64,000 bases of DNA from the NCBI GenBank assembly GCA_041395165.1, contig JAWLBA010000001.1:372001-436000 (forward strand). The letters run 5' to 3'. This DNA comes from JAIBCM01 sp041395165 (GTDB taxonomy: Bacteria; Verrucomicrobiota; Verrucomicrobiia; JADLBR01; JAIBCM01). The notes below the pieces were generated by a model. It saw only the letters and a program-made list of their open reading frames with translations. It was not told the origin of the DNA and did not search any database. Positions 8,621 through 19,044 of the stretch are shown here, piece by piece; within the stretch, counting starts at the first letter, position 1, and every line of letters starts with the position of its first letter. Both the position numbers and the translations under genes were made by a program.

Positions 8621-10555
8621 ATGGCAAAGATATTAGGCATAGATTTAGGAACGACGAACTCTTGTATGGCAGTTATGGACGGGGGAGAACCGAATGTTTT
8701 GGAAAATTCGGAGGGAGCGCGCACGACGCCTTCGATTGTGGCGTTTACGAAAACTGGTGAGCGTTTGGTGGGGCAAGCTGCAAAACGTCAAGCGGTTACC
8801 AATTCGCAAAACACGATTTTTTCTGTGAAACGGTTTATGGGGCGCAAATTTGCTGAAGTTCAAGATGAGCTTAAACGCGTTCCTTATCAAGTGGTGCAAG
8901 CTTCCAACGGTGATGCGCATATCGAAGTGACGGTTAACGGTGAAAAAAAACAATTTAGCCCGCCCGAAATATCAGCGATGATTTTAGGCAAACTCAAAGC
9001 GGATGCGGAAGCGAAGCTAGGCGAAAAAATCACTCAAGCGGTTATTACGGTTCCCGCTTATTTTAATGACTCACAACGTCAAGCGACCAAAGATGCGGGG
9101 AAAATTGCTGGTCTCGAAGTGCTTCGTATCGTGAATGAACCCACAGCGGCATCATTGGCTTACGGTTTGGATAAAAAGAAAGATGAGAAGATTGCAGTTT
9201 ACGATTTAGGTGGTGGAACATTTGATATTTCAGTTTTAGAAATTGGCGATGGCGTTTTTGAAGTTAAAGCCACCAATGGTGACACTCACTTGGGCGGTGA
9301 TGATTGGGATCACGCGATTGTGGATTGGTTGTTAAAAGAATTTCAGACCGACACCGGTATTGATTTGGCTAAGCAACCGGATGCGCTCCAGCGTTTAAAA
9401 GAAGAAGCAGAAAAATCTAAAATTGCTCTGTCTTCTGCTCAGCAGTATGAAATTAATTTGCCCTTTATCACGGCTGATCAAACGGGCCCGAAACATATTC
9501 AGAAGACTTTAACTCGCGCTAAATTGGAGCAATTAACCGATTCGTTGGCAGAACGAACTATCGCGCCTGTTAAGAACTGTTTGGCGGACGCTAAATTGAG
9601 CACCAATGAAATTAATGAACTTGTTCTAGTTGGTGGTATGACACGCATGCCGAAGATTATCGAAACAGCGCGTAAAATGGTCGGCAAAGAACCGCATAAA
9701 GGCGTAAATCCAGATGAGGTGGTTGCGATTGGCGCGGCAATTCAAGGTGGCGTGTTAAAGGGTGATGTGAAGGATGTTTTGTTGCTGGATGTTACGCCCT
9801 TGTCTTTAGCGATTGAAACTTTAGGTAGCGTAGCGACTCCGATGATTCCTCGAAACACCACGATTCCTACTCGCAAAACACAAACTTTCTCAACCGCTGC
9901 TGATAATCAACCTGGCGTTGAAATCAAAGTGCTCCAGGGTGAACGTCCGATGGCGAATGACAACAAGCAACTTGGCATTTTTCATTTAGATGGCATTCCT
10001 CCTGCGCCTCGTGGTGTGCCACAAATTGAGGTGACATTTGATATTGATGCAAACGGAATTTTGCATGTTTCCGCAAAAGATTTGGGAACGGGCAAGGAAC
10101 AAAAAATTTCTATTACTGGTTCTTCAGGACTTTCCAAGGATGAGGTCGAGAAAATGAAGCAGGACGCGGAGTCGCATGCGGCTGAGGATCAAAAAGTCAA
10201 AGAACGCATCGAAGTTCGCAACCAAACTGACAACGCGGCTTATTCTGCAGAAAAATTATTACGCGATTTAGGTGATAAAGTTTCGGCGGATGTGAAGGGT
10301 CGCATTGAAAAGAAAATCGAAAAAGTAAAAGAAACGCTCAAAGGCGAAGATACTGCGGCAATGAAGGCGGCAGCAGACGAGCTGAATAAAGAAGTTCAGG
10401 AAGTTTCTGCGGAACTTTATCGCAAGGCTTCCACGGAAGCTTCAGCAGCAGGCGCGGCAGGAGCAGGACAAACCTCGCCTAATGGAGAGGGTCAAACCTC
10501 TGAATCCAGTAATGAAGGCGTGATTGATGCTGAAATTGTGGACGATAAAAAATAA
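8621..10555 (+). CDS. dnaK: Hsp70 chaperone DnaK
   Basis: ATP-dependent chaperone for folding and, with ClpB, disaggregation. 644 residues. The nucleotide-binding domain begins GIDLGTTNSCMAV and contains VPAYFNDSQRQATKDAG, NEPTAASLAYGLD, DLGGGTFDISVLE and LVGGMTRMPKI. The substrate-binding domain (about 390-510) is followed by a helical lid and a Gly/Ala/Ser-rich linker, ending VIDAEIVDDKK. It heads a dnaK-groES-groEL block with only 42 bases to groES. No grpE or dnaJ is adjacent. Confidence 0.98.
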   Translation: MAKILGIDLGTTNSCMAVMDGGEPNVLENSEGARTTPSIVAFTKTGERLVGQAAKRQAVTNSQNTIFSVKRFMGRKFAEVQDELKRVPYQVVQASNGDAHIEVTVNGEKKQFSPPEISAMILGKLKADAEAKLGEKITQAVITVPAYFNDSQRQATKDAGKIAGLEVLRIVNEPTAASLAYGLDKKKDEKIAVYDLGGGTFDISVLEIGDGVFEVKATNGDTHLGGDDWDHAIVDWLLKEFQTDTGIDLAKQPDALQRLKEEAEKSKIALSSAQQYEINLPFITADQTGPKHIQKTLTRAKLEQLTDSLAERTIAPVKNCLADAKLSTNEINELVLVGGMTRMPKIIETARKMVGKEPHKGVNPDEVVAIGAAIQGGVLKGDVKDVLLLDVTPLSLAIETLGSVATPMIPRNTTIPTRKTQTFSTAADNQPGVEIKVLQGERPMANDNKQLGIFHLDGIPPAPRGVPQIEVTFDIDANGILHVSAKDLGTGKEQKISITGSSGLSKDEVEKMKQDAESHAAEDQKVKERIEVRNQTDNAAYSAEKLLRDLGDKVSADVKGRIEKKIEKVKETLKGEDTAAMKAAADELNKEVQEVSAELYRKASTEASAAGAAGAGQTSPNGEGQTSESSNEGVIDAEIVDDKK

Positions 10556-10597
10556 TTTTTCAAAAAAATCAAAAACACTTAACGAAAGGAAGATACT

Positions 10598-10894
10598 ATG
10601 GCAAAACCAAACATTAAACCAATCGGAGATCGGGTGCTAGTGCAGCCGGTTGAAGAAAAGGAAACTAAAAAAGGCGGAATTATTATTCCCGATTCTGCTA
10701 AAGAAAAACCAACCGAAGGCAAAATTGTTGCTCTCGGAACCGGGAAACTTGATGAAAGCGGAAAGAAAATTCCATTTGAAGTCAAAGTTGGCGACACTGT
10801 GTTAATCAGCAAATATGGTGGCACAGAAGTGAAATTTGATGATGTGAATTATCTCATCATGCGTGAAGATGATATTTTAGGCATCGTGGCGTAA
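10598..10894 (+). CDS. groES: co-chaperonin GroES
   Basis: 98-residue cap of the GroEL chamber. The canonical PIGDRVLVQPVEEKETKKGG start, a mobile loop (KKGGIIIPDSAKEK) and the VLISKYGGTEVKFD segment are present. A strong ribosome-binding site (AAGGAAG) lies 8 bases before ATG, unlike the leaderless-looking dnaK and clpB starts. It is 28 bases upstream of groEL and co-transcribed with it. Confidence 0.98.
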   Translation: MAKPNIKPIGDRVLVQPVEEKETKKGGIIIPDSAKEKPTEGKIVALGTGKLDESGKKIPFEVKVGDTVLISKYGGTEVKFDDVNYLIMREDDILGIVA

Positions 10895-10922
10895 GTAAAG
10901 TTAAACAAAGGAGTAAAATTAT

Positions 10923-12557
10923 ATGGCAGCTAAACAAATGTTATTTGATGAAAATGCGCGTCACGCTGTTTTGCGTGGTGTAGAAAAATTGTCCAAAGCC
11001 GTGAAGGCAACCCTGGGACCCAAAGGTCGCAATGTGGTGTTGGATAAAAAATTTGGATCGCCCACGATCACCAAAGACGGTGTAACGGTGGCGAAAGAAA
11101 TTGAATTGGAGGACCCTTATGAAAATATGGGCGCTCAACTGGTTCGTGAAGTGGCCAGTAAAACCAGTGATGTGGCAGGTGATGGCACCACGACCGCTAC
11201 CGTTTTGGCGGAAGCGATTTATCGTGAAGGTTTGCGCAATGTGACAGCGGGTGCGAATCCGACTGATATTCAGCGCGGCATTCAAAAAGCGGTGGATGCA
11301 ATTGTGGACGAACTCGGCAATATCAGTAAGAAAGTCAAAGATAAATCCGAAATTCAACAAGTCGCTACGGTTTCTGCAAACTGGGATAGCACCATTGGTG
11401 AAATTATTGCTGATGCGATTGAAAAAGTAGGTAAAGATGGAACGGTAACCGTTGAAGAAGCAAAATCCATTGAAACCACGCTCGATGTGGTGGAGGGCAT
11501 GCAATTTGATAAAGGTTATCTCTCACCTTACTTCGTTACCAATCCTGAAGAGTTGGAAGCGCAATTGGATAGTCCTTATATTCTCATTTACGAGAAAAAG
11601 ATTTCCAACTTGAAAGATCTCTTACCGATTCTTGAAAAAGTGGCAAAGGGTGGACGTCCGCTTCTCATTATTGCTGAAGATGTGGAAGGCGAAGCGTTGG
11701 CAACGTTGGTTGTCAATAAATTGCGTGGCACTTTGCAAGTTTGTGCAGTGAAAGCTCCGGGCTTTGGCGATCGTCGCAAAGCGATGTTGGAAGATATCGC
11801 GGTTTTGACTGGCGGTAGATGCATCACGGAAGATCTCGGCATTAAACTCGAAAGTATTTCATTGGAAGATCTCGGACGCGCAAAACGCGTGACGATTGAT
11901 AAAGAAAACACCACTATCATCGAAGGTGAAGGTAAAAATTCTGATATCAAAGGACGTTGCGAACAGATTCGTCGTCAAATCGAAGAAACCACTTCCGATT
12001 ACGATCGCGAAAAATTGCAAGAACGCTTAGCAAAATTGGCGGGTGGCGTTGCTGTCATCAATGTTGGTGCAGCAACCGAAACCGAGTTGAAAGAAAAGAA
12101 AGCTCGTGTGGAAGATGCGCTTCATGCGACTCGCGCTGCAGTGGAAGAAGGCATTGTTCCAGGCGGTGGTGTGGCTTTAATTCGTGCTCAAAAAGCTTTA
12201 GACTCCTTGAAAATCAAGGGTGACGAAGCGGTGGGTGTTGAAATTATCCGTCGTGCGATTGAACAACCTTTGCGCGCCTTGGCGAATAATGCTGGAGTGG
12301 AAGGTTCCATTATTGTTGCCGAAGTGAAATCTCGCAAAGGTAATGAAGGCTACAATGTAGCAACGGGCGAGTATTCCGACCTGGTGAAAGCCGGTGTTGT
12401 GGATCCTACGAAAGTTACCCGTAGCGCGCTACAAAATGCTTCTTCGATTGCTGGACTCTTACTCACCACTGAATGTTTGGTGACCGAAGTGCCAGAAAAA
12501 GAAAAGCCAGCTCCTATGCCACCAGGCGGTCCAGGCATGGGCGGTATGGATTACTAA
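10923..12557 (+). CDS. groEL: chaperonin GroEL
   Basis: 544-residue 60-kDa chaperonin subunit that encloses unfolded proteins in an ATP-driven chamber. ATP-binding signature KATLGPKGRNVVLDK, the GDGTTTATVLAEAI loop, the apical segment and the family signature AAVEEGIVPGGGVALIRA are all present. It ends in the Gly/Met-rich tail PGGPGMGGMDY. GGAG lies upstream of the ATG. It is followed by a strong hairpin terminator. Confidence 0.98.
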   Translation: MAAKQMLFDENARHAVLRGVEKLSKAVKATLGPKGRNVVLDKKFGSPTITKDGVTVAKEIELEDPYENMGAQLVREVASKTSDVAGDGTTTATVLAEAIYREGLRNVTAGANPTDIQRGIQKAVDAIVDELGNISKKVKDKSEIQQVATVSANWDSTIGEIIADAIEKVGKDGTVTVEEAKSIETTLDVVEGMQFDKGYLSPYFVTNPEELEAQLDSPYILIYEKKISNLKDLLPILEKVAKGGRPLLIIAEDVEGEALATLVVNKLRGTLQVCAVKAPGFGDRRKAMLEDIAVLTGGRCITEDLGIKLESISLEDLGRAKRVTIDKENTTIIEGEGKNSDIKGRCEQIRRQIEETTSDYDREKLQERLAKLAGGVAVINVGAATETELKEKKARVEDALHATRAAVEEGIVPGGGVALIRAQKALDSLKIKGDEAVGVEIIRRAIEQPLRALANNAGVEGSIIVAEVKSRKGNEGYNVATGEYSDLVKAGVVDPTKVTRSALQNASSIAGLLLTTECLVTEVPEKEKPAPMPPGGPGMGGMDY

Positions 12558-12586
12558 GAAAATTTTACCTTTAGGTAAAAAGGAGA

Positions 12587-12619
12587 AAGAGCGGATTTTT
12601 CAAATCCGCTCTTTTCTTT
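12587..12619 (+). terminator. rho-independent terminator of the dnaK-groES-groEL block
   Basis: A perfect 12-bp stem AAGAGCGGATTT / AAATCCGCTCTT with a TTC loop is followed by TTCTTT. A shorter palindrome (TTTTACCT TT AGGTAAAA) sits just before it at 12563-12580. The T-rich 3' flank favours the plus strand. Confidence 0.9.
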
Positions 12620-12667
12620 AATACAATTAGTAAGATTTTTTAGGGAAATCTAGAAGTCAATAAATGT

Positions 12668-13624
12668 TTAAAAATGTTTGACAACGCCGACACCAACCGA
12701 AGGTTCTAATTTTTCTGTGGTGCCATTCCTAATGTAGCCTCCTTTGATAAAGGTTTCCATGTCTTTTATTTTATAATCGAGTTTTCCCGTGATTTCATTG
12801 GTTCGACCTTTGTTAATATCGTAGATATGTTCAATAGCCATATTAAAACTTTTGTTAGGATTTTTTATGAAATTTACATTAGCAGTCTGAGTTGTATTCC
12901 AAGAATCTCCAGGGCCTGGTGGATTGGAATATTTAAGTTTTCCGGCAAAATCCCAAACATCATTTGGTTTATATTTGCCTTCAATAGTATTTTCAATGGT
13001 ATTGCCTTTTTCTTCGTTAGTTTTAAATCCTGTTGAGTTTTTTACTGTCCATTCATCAGAAAATTTGCGTTCACCATCCAATTTGAAATCAGCTTCTTTC
13101 CCTATAAAACTATAACCTGCCGAACCGCTAATTTTTGTTTCTTTATCGATTTGCCAACTTGCATTAACATTCGTGTTATCAGTAACAGTGCCTTTGGCTT
13201 GATCAAAGGCTAATTTTTCTCCAACGCCAATTTTGACATCGGGAGAAGCGGCATAAGTAGCCTGTCCATCTAGCTTAACTTGTTGCTTTCCTGAATCAAA
13301 GGCCGCGGAACCAATAACTTCAGCTTTAGGAGTTATTTTATCCGTGGCTTTAATGGAACCATACCCTGAAATTTCAGCATCCTTGCTGTAGTTAAGCTTT
13401 TTGCCTCCTTCAACTTCTACTTTGGTATCGCCAGAGGTCGAAACGCTTTTCCAGCCGGTTTTAATTTCTTTGTCTTTAGGATTAACATCAACCGAGGGAG
13501 TTGTTGTGGGTTTATCTGATTGAGGCGGTTTTGGAATATCTTGTGATTTTGTTTCTTCTGCTTTTGCTTGTTTATCTTTATCTTCTTCCATACTTACCTC
13601 GTTTGCTAAGATTGGTGTAAACAA
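12668..13624 (-). CDS. beta-strand-rich repeat protein without signal peptide
   Basis: 318 residues. After a hydrophilic, Lys/Glu/Pro-rich head (about 1-60) the protein is a long series of alternating-polarity strands separated by turns (for example TKISGSAGYSFIGKEADFKL), ending VGVGVVKHF. The alternation and the terminal Phe recall outer-membrane beta-barrels. There is no Sec signal peptide with the start at 13624 or at an internal Met (MEEDKDKQ, about residue 12), which argues against ordinary BAM insertion. I recognise no family. It stands alone between groEL and the glycan locus. Confidence 0.55.
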   Translation of the reverse strand: MFTPILANEVSMEEDKDKQAKAEETKSQDIPKPPQSDKPTTTPSVDVNPKDKEIKTGWKSVSTSGDTKVEVEGGKKLNYSKDAEISGYGSIKATDKITPKAEVIGSAAFDSGKQQVKLDGQATYAASPDVKIGVGEKLAFDQAKGTVTDNTNVNASWQIDKETKISGSAGYSFIGKEADFKLDGERKFSDEWTVKNSTGFKTNEEKGNTIENTIEGKYKPNDVWDFAGKLKYSNPPGPGDSWNTTQTANVNFIKNPNKSFNMAIEHIYDINKGRTNEITGKLDYKIKDMETFIKGGYIRNGTTEKLEPSVGVGVVKHF

Positions 13625-13778
13625 CTTTATAAAAAAATATTAACGAAGATATCGAGAAATTCAATACATTTTGATCTATGTTGAACGGAATTTGATAAAA
13701 AGATGAATATTTAAAATTTTTATGATGATTTTAATATTTAAAAGGTGTGATTTTGTGCTTTAATTTTTATTTAACTTA

Positions 13779-15665
13779 ATGAAAGAAAGTGATTTAGCCT
13801 ACGAAGAGCTAAGAAAGCGTTATTTGGAGAAAATTTCAAAGCTACGCAAAATTCAGAATCGCTATGAAGCTGTTGTAAAGAGTCCCGCATATAAATTGGG
13901 ACTCTTTTTATTAAAGCCATTTTATTTTATTCAAAGGACTTATCAACGATTGGTTAACTCTTTCCTCAAAAGAATCTATTCCAAATTTCAAAGACCGTTT
14001 ACTCGCGTTAGTGCTACATCCGGAACCTATCATCGTTGGTGGCTGAAACATCAACCCACTTTGTTGGAACTGGCACGTTACGAAAAAGAGTCGCGGCACT
14101 TTTCTTATCGGCCGAAAATAAGCATTCTTTTGCCAGTTTATCGGACGCCTATCCAGGATTTGAGAGCGGCTTTAAATTCGGTGCATCATCAAATCTATGA
14201 TAATTGGGAATTGGTCATTGTGGATGATGCTTCGGAGGATGAAAAATTGTCTCAGGAGTTAAAGTTATGGCTAGAGAAAGAGTCACGGTTCCGTTTAGAA
14301 AACTTGGAAAAAAATGCAGGAATTGCACAAGCCTCGCAACAGGCGCTTAATTTGGCAACGGGAGAATTTATTGGATTATTGGATCATGATGATGTGCTCG
14401 AGCCACATGCATTGTATGAAGTTGTGAAATTGCTTAATCGCGAGTCGAGGGCGGATATCATTTATTCGGACGAAGATAAAATTAATGAACAAAATGAATT
14501 AGAAAAACCGCATTGGAAACCCGATTGGTCACCGGACACTTTGCTTTCCTGTAATTATCTTTGTCATTTTACGGTGTTGCGAAAAAGTTTACTAAACGAA
14601 ATAGAAGGATTTCGTAGCGGCTTTGATGGCGCACAAGATTACGATCTTTTTTTAAGGGCCACGGAAAAAACTTCTCAAATTTTTCATATTCCAAAAATTC
14701 TTTATCATTGGCGCATTAGCCCTAATTCAACTGCGAGTGACGCCGAATCTAAACCTTATGCTGCGTTGGCAGGCCAACGCGCTTTAACTGAAGCTTGTGC
14801 GAGAAGACAAATTGCGTGCAACGTGGAAATTGATTTTGGAACGGTTTATCGCGTGCGTCGAGAGGTGAGTCCTTTAAAAAAAATCGTGATCATTATTCCT
14901 ATGCGAGATGGTGTGGCGTTAACGCGCCGATGCGTGGAAAGTTTAACGCAAAAAACCAATTATCCGAATTACGAAATTGTGATTGTAGATAATGGAAGTG
15001 AAACAACCGAAGCGAAGCAGTGGTTAAAGGGCGTTCCTCATCGTGTCTTGCACTATGAAAAGCCGTTTAATTATTCAGCCATTAATAACTATGCAGTGGA
15101 ACAAACTGATGGTGAGTGGTTGCTTTTTCTAAATAATGACACGGAAATTATCGATCCCGATTGGTTAATGGCGATGGCGGAACAAGTTCAACGACCAGAA
15201 ATCGGTGCAGTGGGGGCGCAACTTTTATTTCCTAATGGCACGATTCAGCATGCGGGAATTGTATTAGGTTTGGCGGGTGCGGCGAATCATCCCTTTGCTC
15301 AGGAAAAACCAAACTATGCTCGAGAAATTCGTATGATTCGTAATTGGAGTGCTGTGACGGGAGCTTGTTTGATGATGCGTCGTGAAGTATTTCAAAAGGT
15401 GGGAGGATTTGATGCGCAGAATTTTCCCATTCATTATAGTGATGTCGATTTGTGTTTGCGTATCAGGCAAGCGGGCTATTGGATTGTCTACACGCCTTAT
15501 GCAAGATTAATGCATCATGAATCGGCCTCACGCGGTTATGGTGCTTTAAAAAATATTTCGCAGGGATTTATTCAAAAATGGCAAGCGCTAGTTGAAAATG
15601 ATCCTTTTTATAATCCCAATTTATCCCGACAAAAACTGGATTGGAGTTTAAAAGAGAACGAGTAG
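13779..15665 (+). CDS. tandem-domain family 2 glycosyltransferase
   Basis: 628 residues. A basic coiled N-terminus (about 1-100) precedes two GT2 (GT-A fold) modules. The first starts ISILLPVYRTPIQDL and has LLDHDDVLEPHAL as its DxD region. The second starts IVIIIPMRDGVALTRRC and has LFLNNDTEIIDPDW. Such tandem GT2 proteins build O-antigen or capsule-like chains from nucleotide sugars at the cytoplasmic side of the membrane. The next gene starts 13 bp downstream, so it heads a co-directional unit (13779-19044). Sugar specificity unknown. Confidence 0.88.
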   Translation: MKESDLAYEELRKRYLEKISKLRKIQNRYEAVVKSPAYKLGLFLLKPFYFIQRTYQRLVNSFLKRIYSKFQRPFTRVSATSGTYHRWWLKHQPTLLELARYEKESRHFSYRPKISILLPVYRTPIQDLRAALNSVHHQIYDNWELVIVDDASEDEKLSQELKLWLEKESRFRLENLEKNAGIAQASQQALNLATGEFIGLLDHDDVLEPHALYEVVKLLNRESRADIIYSDEDKINEQNELEKPHWKPDWSPDTLLSCNYLCHFTVLRKSLLNEIEGFRSGFDGAQDYDLFLRATEKTSQIFHIPKILYHWRISPNSTASDAESKPYAALAGQRALTEACARRQIACNVEIDFGTVYRVRREVSPLKKIVIIIPMRDGVALTRRCVESLTQKTNYPNYEIVIVDNGSETTEAKQWLKGVPHRVLHYEKPFNYSAINNYAVEQTDGEWLLFLNNDTEIIDPDWLMAMAEQVQRPEIGAVGAQLLFPNGTIQHAGIVLGLAGAANHPFAQEKPNYAREIRMIRNWSAVTGACLMMRREVFQKVGGFDAQNFPIHYSDVDLCLRIRQAGYWIVYTPYARLMHHESASRGYGALKNISQGFIQKWQALVENDPFYNPNLSRQKLDWSLKENE

Positions 15666-15677
15666 GATATATTTTTC

Positions 15678-17956
15678 ATGAAATTTCAGTTTTTTATTAC
15701 TCGTTCCGGCAATCATTTCATGCAGGAAATTGCCGAGTTTTATGTGCGTGGATTGCAGATAGCGGGCTATGATGCGGAGTTGATTTGGGATCAATTACCG
15801 CAGGATAATTCGGAGATAACTTCTATTGTCGTAGCGCCGCATGAATTTTTTCCGCTCTTTTTAGAAAAGCAAATGGATGAAGCCGGAGTGAAAGCGATTG
15901 CGAGTCGAGTCATTCTACTCAACACGGAACAGCCGAGCACTTCGTGGTTTAAAAAAGCAGTGCAAATTGCGGCACAATCGCGAGGGGTTATTGATTTTAA
16001 TCGACTGGGCATAGAGGCATTTCAAGATTATGGGATGTCTGCCTTACATTGGCCGATTCCTTATACGGATTTATTGGAATGCTCGGAGAATTGCGCCAAA
16101 GAGATCGATTTTGTGTTTTTGGGATATGCTTCTTCGCGCAGGAATAAATTTTTTGCAAGACACGCAGAATTTTTTTCGCAGTTTGAAAATCGCTTTATTT
16201 TTTCAACATTGCAAGAGGTTCGTACTCAAACGACGCCGGGATGTTGTTTTGGTGAAGCGAGAAATCGGCTTTTGCGGCAAAGTAAAATTTTAATTAATAT
16301 TCATAGTTCAGAGAACCGTTATTTTGAGTGGCACCGCGCTTTGGTTGCGATAGCGAATGGATGTGTTTTTGTGACGGACGAATCGGAGCGTTATGAGCCT
16401 TTAATAAATGGTGAGCATTTATTGGTTGCGCCTTATGATCGCTTGCAGGAAGTTTGCTCTGAATTGATTGCTAATGATAAAAAACGCGAAGCTATTGCAC
16501 AAGCCGCCTTGGCGAAAGTGAGGGAAGTTTTCTCGCCGAAAATGATATTTAATTCTGTAGCGTTGCAGATTAAGGATTTGATGGCGAAACATTATCAGCA
16601 ACGAAAAAAATTTATTTTATCAAAACCCGTTAAAAAAAGTATTTTCCCTCAAAAAAAGATTGTTGAAGAAATAAAACTGCTTCCCAAGCGTGATATCAAA
16701 ACGACAGAGAAAACTTTTTTGAGTGTGGGTGAGGATCCGCAGTTTCGTTTGCAAAAAAGTGAAGGAAAATGGGAGGAAGGATGGCATGTTTTATCGTTTC
16801 AGATGAAGGCTCTCGAAGGGCGCGTTTCTCCAGAGGTTTATGTAACAGCGCGGGGAGATTTTCGCGATAGCACACCTATTGCGGTTCGGGAAATTGCTAA
16901 GGGTAAATTTCGTCAGTTGATTCGTTTAACTTCTAAAACGAAAGAGGTGCGTTTGGATCCGATGTCGGAGGAGGGAGAGTTTGAGTTGTCTCGGGTTGAT
17001 TTAGAGCCTTTAGAAAAAAATGAGAAGGCAGCTTCGTTATTATTAGATTATTGCGAGCATGAATTTACGCAATCGTTGCAATCGCACGATCAATTGCAGG
17101 CGCAACGTTTCCATTTTTTGTTGCAGCAGAAATTAAGTCGCATGGCCGCCTTGCAGGGATTGCAAGGGTGGGAAATTGAAAAGAATGCTGCATTTGATTC
17201 AGTGAATCCGGTTTTATCGGTGGTGGTGACGCTTTATAACTATGAGGCTTATATTGAAACATGTTTAACCAGTGTGGATCGATCAGCTTGGGAGGGCTTG
17301 GAAGTTATTGTGGTAGATGACGCTTCTCAAGATGGGGGTGCGGGGCGAGTGGTTGAGTGCATGAAACAGGTAAAAGTAGCGTGCGCGTTAGTAAGAAAAA
17401 ATTTTAATACCGGTTTGGCGGAGAGTCGAAATTTGGGAATTGAGTTAAGTCGCGCTCCTTATGTTTTTATTTTGGATGCGGATAATTATGTTTTTCCGAA
17501 AGGATTAGAAAACCTTTATCGTTGGGTGAAGGGAAAGAATTGGGATTTTGGATTTGGTATTTTGCAGCGTTTTGATTCGGAAAAGAAGCAGGGAATTGGT
17601 TTGTTGTCGAATTATGAATGGAATGAAAAACATCTTTTGCAAGAGCCTTATATTGACGCGATGGCTTTATTTAAAAAGGAAGCGCTTTTAGCGTGTGAGG
17701 GTTATCAAATTCATTTAGCTTCGCAAGCGGTGATGGGTTGGGAGGATTATGATTTGTGGCTTCGTCTTTTGGAAAAAGGTTTCAGGGCGGACTTTATCCT
17801 AATTTTGTGGGAGGATATCGCGTGCATGCAGCTTCGATGATTCGCAAGGCTTCTGTTCATGTGTCTGAGATCGGAAACTATTTTCAAAAGCGTTACGCAA
17901 CATTGGTTGAACGTTGTGGTTTGGAAGGAAAGGCGTTTGGTTGGATAATGGGTTAA
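15678..17956 (+). CDS. bifunctional glycosyltransferase (GT-B plus GT2), frameshifted near the C-terminus
   Basis: The first frame gives 720 residues (to 17840). The N-terminal half resembles CgeB-like/Glyco_trans_1 GT-B enzymes (EIDFVFLGYASSRRNKFF; ENRYFEWHRALVAIANGCVF). The C-terminal part is a GT2 domain (LSVVVTLYNYEAYIETCL; VIVVDDASQDGG; FILDADNYVFPKG). Homology is lost at about 17798, where the sequence reads DFILILW. The +1 frame continues as expected (PNFVGGYRVHAASMIRKA) to a stop at 17954-17956. One missing C in a CC(C) run explains this. It is either a real lesion or a homopolymer sequencing error. The next gene starts 2 bp after the corrected stop. Confidence 0.8.
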
Positions 17957-17958
17957 CT

Positions 17959-19044
17959 ATGCAAGTGATGGTTTTAGGCATGCATCGGTCGGGCACTTCG
18001 GTGTTGGGCGCTATTTTAGAGTTATTGGGATTGCGTTGGGGGCGATCTGAAGATGGATTGCCTGCTGATGAAGATAATCCCCGCGGTTACTGGGAGCGTC
18101 AGGACATTGTTGCTTTGAATGATTTTTTACTAGAGAGCTGTGAGGCGCGTTGGGATAAGGTTTCTCGTTTTTCTCTTGAGAGATTAAATGAAAAAGATCG
18201 TGAGGTTTTTCGTCAACGTGCTGAAACTATTCTTAAGCAATTTCAGACTAGTCCTGCTTATTTTATTAAAGATCCGCGTTTGTGTTTAACGTGGCCAGAG
18301 TGGCTGCCTTTGCTGTCTAAACCGGTGGGAGTGTTGGTTTATCGTGATCCTTTGCAGGTAGCGCAATCTTTAGCAAAGCGCAATGGCATGCCTTTGCCTG
18401 TGGGACTGGCGCTCTGGCAATTTTACTGGCTGCAAATGGTGTCGGCTTTATCTCATATGCCTTGTTTTTTGGTGTATCATGATGAGCTGATGAGCAAACC
18501 AGTTGAGGTGGTGCATCAACTTTTTCATTTTTTTCAAAACAAAGGCTTTTCAGAGTTAAAGTTGCCCGAAAAAGAAATGATATTGAAATTGATTGATCCC
18601 TCGCTTTTTCGTCATCGCGAGAGCAATGAATCGCAAACGCGACTTCTCAATAGTCAGCAGATTCACTTGAGACAAGATTTTGAGCAGAGAAAAAGTATAA
18701 CAGATATTTCTATCCCAAGTTTGTCCGAATGCTCTTGCGAGTGGCTAAAATTTTATGAAGAAACGAGTGGAATTCGAGAAAATTTGGAGAGTCAATTGTG
18801 TCAATTGAAAGAGGAAAATAGTGGTGCAAAGAAAAAGTTGGCACGTGTTTTAAGAAAGAATGAAGCATGGCTTGAGTCGTTATACGAGGAAGCGGATCGA
18901 CTTTTGGATTCTTTGGAGTATCGACTGGGGAGTGCGATGCTGCTGAAAAGATTGCGTTTAAAAAAGAGAAAAAAAGGTCATTCCATAGATCAGGTCATGG
19001 CTAAATTTCAGGCTTTGAAGCGAGAATTTGAGAAAAGGGATTAA
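17959..19044 (+). CDS. sulfotransferase family protein
   Basis: The start is placed at ATG 17959 (MQVMVLGMHRSGTSV) rather than upstream at 17914, because it follows the corrected stop of the previous gene by 2 bp and begins directly with the family's first strand. 361 residues. GMHRSGTSV is the PAPS-binding 5'-phosphosulfate loop and FIKDPRLCLTWP matches the 3'-phosphate-binding region. The C-terminal 90 residues form a basic coiled coil. It probably sulfates a glycan made by the upstream glycosyltransferases (inference from context). The 3' end overlaps the convergent sulfotransferase gene by four bases. Confidence 0.75.
   Translation: MQVMVLGMHRSGTSVLGAILELLGLRWGRSEDGLPADEDNPRGYWERQDIVALNDFLLESCEARWDKVSRFSLERLNEKDREVFRQRAETILKQFQTSPAYFIKDPRLCLTWPEWLPLLSKPVGVLVYRDPLQVAQSLAKRNGMPLPVGLALWQFYWLQMVSALSHMPCFLVYHDELMSKPVEVVHQLFHFFQNKGFSELKLPEKEMILKLIDPSLFRHRESNESQTRLLNSQQIHLRQDFEQRKSITDISIPSLSECSCEWLKFYEETSGIRENLESQLCQLKEENSGAKKKLARVLRKNEAWLESLYEEADRLLDSLEYRLGSAMLLKRLRLKKRKKGHSIDQVMAKFQALKREFEKRD

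Noticed and set aside
13911..14099. Minus-strand open frames inside the glycosyltransferase and similar short antisense frames throughout
   Set aside because: They mirror the codon pattern of the real genes on the other strand and show no domains.
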